This document shows positions 43,134-47,636 of a DNA stretch of 47,636 nt, in pieces (position 1 is the first letter of the stretch; each line of letters begins with the position of its first letter). This DNA comes from an uncultured bacterium. GTDB lineage: Bacteria; Verrucomicrobiota; Verrucomicrobiia; Verrucomicrobiales; V1-33. The stretch is taken from NCBI GenBank assembly GCA_903954065.1, contig CAJBME010000016.1, positions 1 to 47,636 on the forward strand, in the 5' to 3' direction. The notes beneath the pieces are model-generated. The model did no database searches. It was given only the letters and a program-made list of their open reading frames with translations, and was not told the DNA's origin. A program made the translations under genes and the position numbers.

Positions 43134-44279
43134 TCAAAGAGCTTCCAAAAACCGGCGGTAAAATCGCACCCCCTCCTCCAGAGCCGCCACTTCGATGTAT
43201 TCATCCGCGCGGTGAGCCTGAGCAATGCTGCCCGGTCCCGCGGCCACACTGGGAATGCCGCCTTCCGACGCCAGCCACGCCGCATCACAAAACCAAGGAG
43301 CCCCGACCAACGGCGCCCCCAGTGCGGCCAGCTTCAAAACATACGGATTATCGACCGGCGTGTCCAACGGCGCGCAACTGGGTAAGCCATGCAGGACCAC
43401 GTCATCCGTGAGTCTAGCCGCCGTGACCCACTCCTCCAACATCCGGCGCACTCCGTATTGGTGCAGCGCCGGGGTCTCGCGAATATCAATTTCAATCGTG
43501 CATCGGGACGGCACGATATTGGGGCGGCTACCGCCTTGAATCGTGCCAATATTCATCGTGGGCGTCCCCAAAACAGGATGATCAAACTCGCCGCTGCCAA
43601 AGCGACCGTGCAAAGTGGTCGAGAGCGATGCCACCACCGACAACATGTGCAAAATCGCGCTGCGCCCGAGCTCAGGAGTACTGCCATGACAAGCCACCCC
43701 ATGCGTTTCCAGCGTAATCCACGAACATCCTTTATGGGCGTGAACAATACCGCACGAGGTCGGTTCCCCCACCAAAGCAAAGGCATATTCGCTACCATGA
43801 TGACGGGCCAGATGACGGGATCCATGCTGGCCCGTCTCCTCGCCAATTAACCCGACCATCGTGACCGCACTCCCCAGCCCAGCCAGTCGCTCAACCCCGA
43901 GTTCTTCCAGCGCCGCCAGCATCGCCGCCATCGTCCCCTTGGTGTCGCACGCCCCCCGTCCATAAATCCGACCATCACGCAGCTCCGCCCCAAATGGATC
44001 AATGGTCATGCCTTCGACATCGACCGTATCGGTATGGGGCGCCAGCAACACCCTCGGCTTCGGCTTCCCCTCAACCAGCCCACCCGGAAAATGACCAAAA
44101 ACATTGGGGCGGTCCGGCAACACCTCCTCCAATACCACCTCAGCCCCGATCCCCGCTAAAAAATCAGCCACCCACTCCGCCACCTTCTTCTCCCCAGCAA
44201 AGGGCGAGTCCGGCGCCCCATCAGGATTCACACTCGGTACCCGGATCAATGATTGGAGGATTTCAACAACACGCGACAT
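43134..44279 (-). CDS. M20-family metallopeptidase/deacylase (ArgE/DapE-like)
   Basis: This is a 381-residue zinc-dependent amidohydrolase. The metal-binding motifs are visible: LLAPHTDTVDVEG (His and Asp), GRGACDTKGTMAAM (bridging Asp), LIGEETGQHGSRH (catalytic Glu-Glu) and a C-terminal His in AQAHRADEYI. The opening SRVVEILQSLIRVPSVNPDG is typical. A dimerisation lid domain lies at about 180-290. Acetylornithine deacetylase and succinyl-diaminopimelate desuccinylase are the closest named groups, but nothing nearby points to arginine or lysine synthesis. I use the ATG at 44279; the upstream extension to 44321 lacks family character. Confidence 0.9.
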   Translation of the reverse strand: MSRVVEILQSLIRVPSVNPDGAPDSPFAGEKKVAEWVADFLAGIGAEVVLEEVLPDRPNVFGHFPGGLVEGKPKPRVLLAPHTDTVDVEGMTIDPFGAELRDGRIYGRGACDTKGTMAAMLAALEELGVERLAGLGSAVTMVGLIGEETGQHGSRHLARHHGSEYAFALVGEPTSCGIVHAHKGCSWITLETHGVACHGSTPELGRSAILHMLSVVASLSTTLHGRFGSGEFDHPVLGTPTMNIGTIQGGSRPNIVPSRCTIEIDIRETPALHQYGVRRMLEEWVTAARLTDDVVLHGLPSCAPLDTPVDNPYVLKLAALGAPLVGAPWFCDAAWLASEGGIPSVAAGPGSIAQAHRADEYIEVAALEEGVRFYRRFLEAL

Positions 44280-44377
44280 GGCTAATAGTAAGTGTGATCT
44301 TCGGAAAATCCACGCATTCAAACATCAGCCAGCCGCCCAGAGCCCACCACCGGCTTCACTGGCGTCCGACGCGCCGC

Positions 44378-44980
44378 TCATTCGACAAGAAATCCTCCCG
44401 GAGGCGCCGCCCCACCCGGCGCAGGCGGAGCTTCACCCCGCTGGCGCACACATTCATACAAACAAATTCCCGTGGCCACCGACACATTCAGACACTCTAC
44501 CGTGCCCAACATCGGCAACTGCACCAGATGGTCGCATTTCTCAGCCGTCAGCCGCCGCAACCCTTGCCCCTCCGCCCCCATCACAATGCCAATTTTGCCG
44601 GTCAGATCGACCGAATACAACTCCTCGGTCGCCTGATCCGCCGTACCCACCAGCCAGAGACCGGCTTCCTTTAATCGATCCAAACAACGGGCCAGATTCG
44701 TGACCGTCACCAGCGGGGTGACTTCAGCCGCCCCCGCCGCCACGTGCCGCGCCACTTCAGTCAATGAAACCGCCTTGTCTCGAGGCACCACCACGGCCAG
44801 AGCCCCGGCCGCATTGGCCGTCCGCAGACAAGCCCCGAGGTTATGCGGGTCTTGGACGCAGTCGAGCACCAGCACCAGCGCCTCCGGCGTTTGCTGGCAC
44901 AGTTTCATCAAGGTATCCTCATGCATTTGCGCCGGGGGGCGGCCAAAGGCAGCATGGGATCGGCGATCAGGTCGTCTCAC
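44378..44980 (-). CDS. Compact SpoU/TrmH-family RNA methyltransferase (RlmB-like, no N-terminal domain)
   Basis: This is a 2'-O-ribose RNA methyltransferase of about 200 residues using S-adenosylmethionine. All three SpoU motifs are present: [40 protein letters not shown] and [15 protein letters not shown]. Those form the trefoil-knot cofactor site, and they closely resemble E. coli RlmB (23S rRNA G2251). The L30e-like substrate-binding N-terminal domain of RlmB (about 75 residues) is missing, and no other frame upstream encodes it. I propose a GTG start at 44980 ([18 protein letters not shown]); an ATG at 44926 is the alternative. The frame stays open to 45211 through an inverted repeat, which I regard as non-coding. 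The target nucleotide is uncertain. Confidence 0.85.
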   Translation of the reverse strand: MRRPDRRSHAAFGRPPAQMHEDTLMKLCQQTPEALVLVLDCVQDPHNLGACLRTANAAGALAVVVPRDKAVSLTEVARHVAAGAAEVTPLVTVTNLARCLDRLKEAGLWLVGTADQATEELYSVDLTGKIGIVMGAEGQGLRRLTAEKCDHLVQLPMLGTVECLNVSVATGICLYECVRQRGEAPPAPGGAAPPGGFLVE

Positions 44981-45312
44981 AGCTGCAAAAGTGGAACAAG
45001 CCGCCGCGGAAGAAAGCAGGAGTTGCAGCCAGAGTGATGATTTTCCCGCGGCCCGCATTCCTCTGCGCGCGACGGGGGCGCGGTTCACGCAGAGACGCGG
45101 AGCTCGCGGAGAAAATCCAATCTTTCCTCCCTCCGCGCTCTCCGCGCCTCCGCGTGAGAAAAAATCCGGCCGCAGACGAGAACCCTCGGCAACGGCGAAG
45201 AAAAAAGACACCCACTTTTAGGGTCGGGCTGAGGGCGCGACAGGGGCCACGACGGGGGGCGGTTGATAAAGGCGGCTGGTCGACGAACGCTCATCACGGG
45301 TTATGGTGACGG
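44981..45312. other. 332-bp intergenic region carrying a long inverted repeat
   Basis: This divergent spacer between the RNA methyltransferase and avtA is mostly GC-rich sequence with open frames of Arg/Ala/Ser-rich low complexity. The central feature is the 45084-45158 inverted repeat, listed separately. No convincing promoter pair was seen for either gene. Confidence 0.5.
45084..45158. repeat. Long imperfect inverted repeat (REP/MITE-like hairpin)
   Basis: Two 27-base arms (45084-45110 and 45132-45158) are complementary at 22 positions and flank a 21-base spacer. The left arm begins TTCACGCAGAGACGCGGAGC and the right arm ends CTCCGCGTGAG. Pairing can extend into the spacer (GGAGAAAA against TTTCCTCC). 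Sequences of this type, with alternating GCGGAG and CTCCGC words, recur in noncoding DNA of many environmental bacteria. Whether it recurs in this genome cannot be seen from one window. Confidence 0.75.
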
Positions 45313-46617
45313 ATGGACCTGACTTTTTCGATGCTTGGCCAGAGAATGAATGCTGGGAGCGGCATTGTATCGTTGATGGATGATTTAGGCCGGGCCTTAA
45401 CCGAGCGGCCGGACATGTTGATGCTGGGCGGGGGCAATCCGGCGGCTGTGCCGGCCGTCCAGGCGCGCTGGCGCGAACGCATGAGCGAACTGCTCGCGGA
45501 CGGCACCAGCTTCGATGCCATGCTCGGCAACTATGACCCGCCGCAAGGAAATCCGGCCTTCATTGCCTCACTGGCCGCGATGCTGCGTCGAGAACTCGGC
45601 TGGCCCGTAGGCCCGGAAAACATCGCGGTGACGCTAGGCGGGCAGACCGCGTTTTTCTTCCTCTTCAACCTGCTAGCCGGCCGCACCATGGTCGCGGGCC
45701 GGGTGCAGCATCGCAAAATCCTGCTTCCACTGTGCCCGGAATACATTGGTTATGCCGACCAAGGACTTGAGCCGGAATGTTTTATCGCCTGCCGTCCGAC
45801 GATTGAATGGCCGCAGGGCGAAGCCTCCCGGGAATTCAAATATGGCGTCGATTTTGCCGCGGTGGCGGCAGCGTTGGCCGGTGGCGACATCGCGGCAATG
45901 GTTGTCTCCCGCCCGACCAATCCGACGGGCAACGTGCTGACCGACGATGAAATCCACCGACTGGCCGCTCTGGCCGATGCCCACGGAGTACCCCTGATCA
46001 TTGACAATGCGTATGGGGCTCCCTTTCCGGGGGTCATTTTCACGGAGGCCACCCCTTTCTGGTCACCGACCACCATTCTGACCTTGAGCCTGAGCAAACT
46101 CGGGCTGCCGGGAACCCGGACGGCAGCCGTGATCGCCCCGCCTCCGGTGATCAAAGCGCTCTCCGCCATGACGGCGATCGCCGGACTCGCCAATACCAAC
46201 ATCGGACAACGACTGGTCCAGCCGATGCTGGACAGCGGCGAATTGCTCAACCTGAGCCGCACCGTGTTGCGTCCATTTTACGAAGAAAAAAGCCGCTCGG
46301 CCCTCGGCTGGATCCACGAAATATTTGGCGCTGCCGGTCTCGATTACGCTGTGCATGCCAGCGAAGGAGCGTTTTTCCACTGGCTGTGGCTGCGCGGACT
46401 GCCGATTTCGACTCGTGAGCTGTATGAGCGACTGAAGGAACGCGGGGTGCTAGTGGTTCCGGGCGAGCCATTTTTCTTTGGTTTACCGGACGACTGGCCG
46501 CATGCGCGTGAGTGCTTGCGCCTCAATTTCTCGGGCCGCCCGGATGTTGTCCGCGAAGGATTGCAGCGGATTGCGGCCGAGGCGGTGGCTGTCGTCCGTC
46601 TTCACCGCGGTGGTTGA
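45313..46617 (+). CDS. avtA: Valine--pyruvate aminotransferase
   Basis: This catalyses the transamination of 2-oxoisovalerate with alanine, giving valine and pyruvate. The 434-residue protein aligns in order with E. coli AvtA: MDLTFSMLGQRMNAGSGIVS, MLMLGGGNPA, NYDPPQGN, QTAFFFLFNLLAGR, LCPEYIGYADQGLE, SRPTNPTGNVLTDDEI (N203), IIDNAYGAPFPGVIF (D231) and the PLP Lys K262 in LSLSKLGLPGTR. Length is slightly above the 417 residues of the E. coli enzyme. The start is the ATG at 45313. It is convergent with cinA, with a 30-bp gap. Confidence 0.95.
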   Translation: MDLTFSMLGQRMNAGSGIVSLMDDLGRALTERPDMLMLGGGNPAAVPAVQARWRERMSELLADGTSFDAMLGNYDPPQGNPAFIASLAAMLRRELGWPVGPENIAVTLGGQTAFFFLFNLLAGRTMVAGRVQHRKILLPLCPEYIGYADQGLEPECFIACRPTIEWPQGEASREFKYGVDFAAVAAALAGGDIAAMVVSRPTNPTGNVLTDDEIHRLAALADAHGVPLIIDNAYGAPFPGVIFTEATPFWSPTTILTLSLSKLGLPGTRTAAVIAPPPVIKALSAMTAIAGLANTNIGQRLVQPMLDSGELLNLSRTVLRPFYEEKSRSALGWIHEIFGAAGLDYAVHASEGAFFHWLWLRGLPISTRELYERLKERGVLVVPGEPFFFGLPDDWPHARECLRLNFSGRPDVVREGLQRIAAEAVAVVRLHRGG

Positions 46618-46647
46618 TTCCCGCCCCCGGACCCAGACCCCGGAGAC

Positions 46648-47636
46648 TCACGCCTGCTCTTGCACCAGTCGGCGCCGCAGCATGTCCAGCGCCGTCTGCG
46701 AGGTCATGGCCTTGAACATTTCGCGCTCAAACGGAAAATGTTCGCGCAACACCGTGGTCGTCACCGACTCACCCGCCACCCGACCGCGCGCCGCAAGGGC
46801 GATCCACACCGTGCCCACCGGCTTCTCCGCCGTGCCCCCGCCCGGACCAGCCACACCGGTCACCGCCAATGCATAATCCGCCCCGCTGGCACCCAACGCC
46901 CCTTCCGCCATGGCCCGCACCACCGGCTCACTGACCGCACCATGGTCAGCCAAATCCGACGCCGACACCCCCAGCAGCCGCTCCTTGGCCTCGTTGGCAT
47001 ACGTCACAAATCCCCAGCCAAACACCTCAGAAGCGCCAGCCACATTGGTCAAACGATTCGCCATCAACCCGCCCGTGCAACTCTCAGCCGTCGCCACCGT
47101 GCGGCCAGCTTGACGCAATAACCGCACCACCACCTGCTCCATCACCTCGTCGGTGTCAGAAAACAAACGATCGCCAAAAGCCGCTCGCACCAATACCCCG
47201 CACGCATCCAAAGCCGCCGCCGAGCCGATGACACGCACCATCACCTCGCCCGGCCGCGCACAATAGCCGAGCTCCATAATGCCCGTCGCCCGCAATGGCT
47301 CCTCCAACGTCTCCGCCACCTGCGCCTCCCCCAGTCCGAAAAGCTTGAAATTGCGCAATAACGGCGGCTCGACCGTCAACAACCCGCGCAAAATGGGTAA
47401 GACTTCGTCCGTCCACATCGGCTTCAATTCGCGCGGCGGGCCGGGCAGCAGGAAAATATGTGGAGTCTGCGCCACCCCATCCACCACGCCCGACTGCGGA
47501 GGGAAATACAGCCCCGGCGCCGTGCCAAATCGGTTGGCCAACACCCGAGCGCCACACGGAACCTGCGCCTGACGATAAGAATTGGCATTCAATTCACGAT
47601 GCCGCCGAGCCAGATACGCCCGAATATGCTCCAACA
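46648..47636 (-). CDS. cinA: CinA-family nicotinamide-nucleotide amidase / competence-damage protein (5' end cut by window)
   Basis: The CinA family combines an N-terminal molybdopterin-binding-like domain (ADP-ribose pyrophosphatase in some members) with a C-terminal nicotinamide mononucleotide deamidase domain. About 329 residues of a usual ~415 are in the window; the start lies beyond position 47636. Visible features are IFLLPGPPRELKPMW in the N-terminal domain, then the amidase domain with RTVATAESCTGGLMANRL, GWGFVTYANEAKERLLGV and ALAVTGVAGPGGGTAEKPVG. The first codons shown are internal. This adds a third gene tied to pyridine-nucleotide metabolism, although it is far from nadE-nadC. 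Confidence 0.94.
   Translation of the reverse strand, partial: LEHIRAYLARRHRELNANSYRQAQVPCGARVLANRFGTAPGLYFPPQSGVVDGVAQTPHIFLLPGPPRELKPMWTDEVLPILRGLLTVEPPLLRNFKLFGLGEAQVAETLEEPLRATGIMELGYCARPGEVMVRVIGSAAALDACGVLVRAAFGDRLFSDTDEVMEQVVVRLLRQAGRTVATAESCTGGLMANRLTNVAGASEVFGWGFVTYANEAKERLLGVSASDLADHGAVSEPVVRAMAEGALGASGADYALAVTGVAGPGGGTAEKPVGTVWIALAARGRVAGESVTTTVLREHFPFEREMFKAMTSQTALDMLRRRLVQEQA

Noticed and set aside
45085..45297. Open frames full of Arg/Ala/Ser on both strands upstream of the RNA methyltransferase
   Set aside because: They are translations of the GC-rich inverted repeat and show no protein family resemblance or sensible start site.

Overview
The window looks like an ordinary, gene-dense, GC-rich stretch of chromosome from a member of the Verrucomicrobiota (PVC superphylum). 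The best lineage markers are a PVC-type cytochrome with an N-terminal dehydrogenase-like propeller (15564-18632), a secreted redoxin/cytochrome c/copper-monooxygenase fusion (3985-6084), a very large DUF4175-like membrane protein (36073-39699) and a CAAX-protease-related membrane protein of the kind linked to exosortase genomes (22737-23480). This placement is inferred from gene families; no 16S rRNA gene is present. Shine-Dalgarno sites are mostly absent, so several starts are uncertain.

Layout. 1-8.2 kb: glycyl-tRNA synthetase (3' end cut by the window edge), a DUF4230 protein, a CE15-type esterase, the redoxin/cytochrome/monooxygenase fusion and glycogen branching enzyme. 8.2-12.3 kb: SRP RNA, nadE, then divergently nadC-birA, a small cofactor cluster. 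12.3-18.7 kb: an AlgJ/AlgI-like pair for polysaccharide O-acetylation, then the large PVC cytochrome. 18.8-22.7 kb: a conserved uncharacterised gene, dnaX, ybaB and an endonuclease/exonuclease/phosphatase-family protein. 22.7-28.4 kb: two CPBP-family membrane proteases, an aminotransferase and an ABC exporter. 28.5-30.6 kb: apaG, thiD, folA and tRNA-Asp(GTC). 31-36 kb: lon, a PlsC-like acyltransferase and a PfkB-family kinase. 36-40 kb: the 1208-residue membrane/coiled-coil protein. 40-43 kb: a leftward run of dehydrogenase, ygfZ-like, cyclophilin and DUF167 genes. 43-47.6 kb: an M20 peptidase, a compact RlmB-like RNA methyltransferase, avtA and cinA (5' end cut by the window edge).

Most genes are housekeeping functions with little functional linkage beyond small operons: nadC-birA, algI-algJ, dnaX-ybaB, thiD-folA and the ygfZ-cyclophilin group. 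There is no CRISPR array, prophage, transposase gene or recognisable defence island. I found no clear new multi-gene system. The items most worth a second look are the four-part secreted redox protein, a 71-bp run of three adjacent hairpins before an uncharacterised gene next to dnaX, a DnaX zinc module that has lost two of four cysteines, an RlmB-like enzyme without its usual N-terminal domain beside a long inverted repeat, and the gene-free 465 bp between tRNA-Asp and lon.
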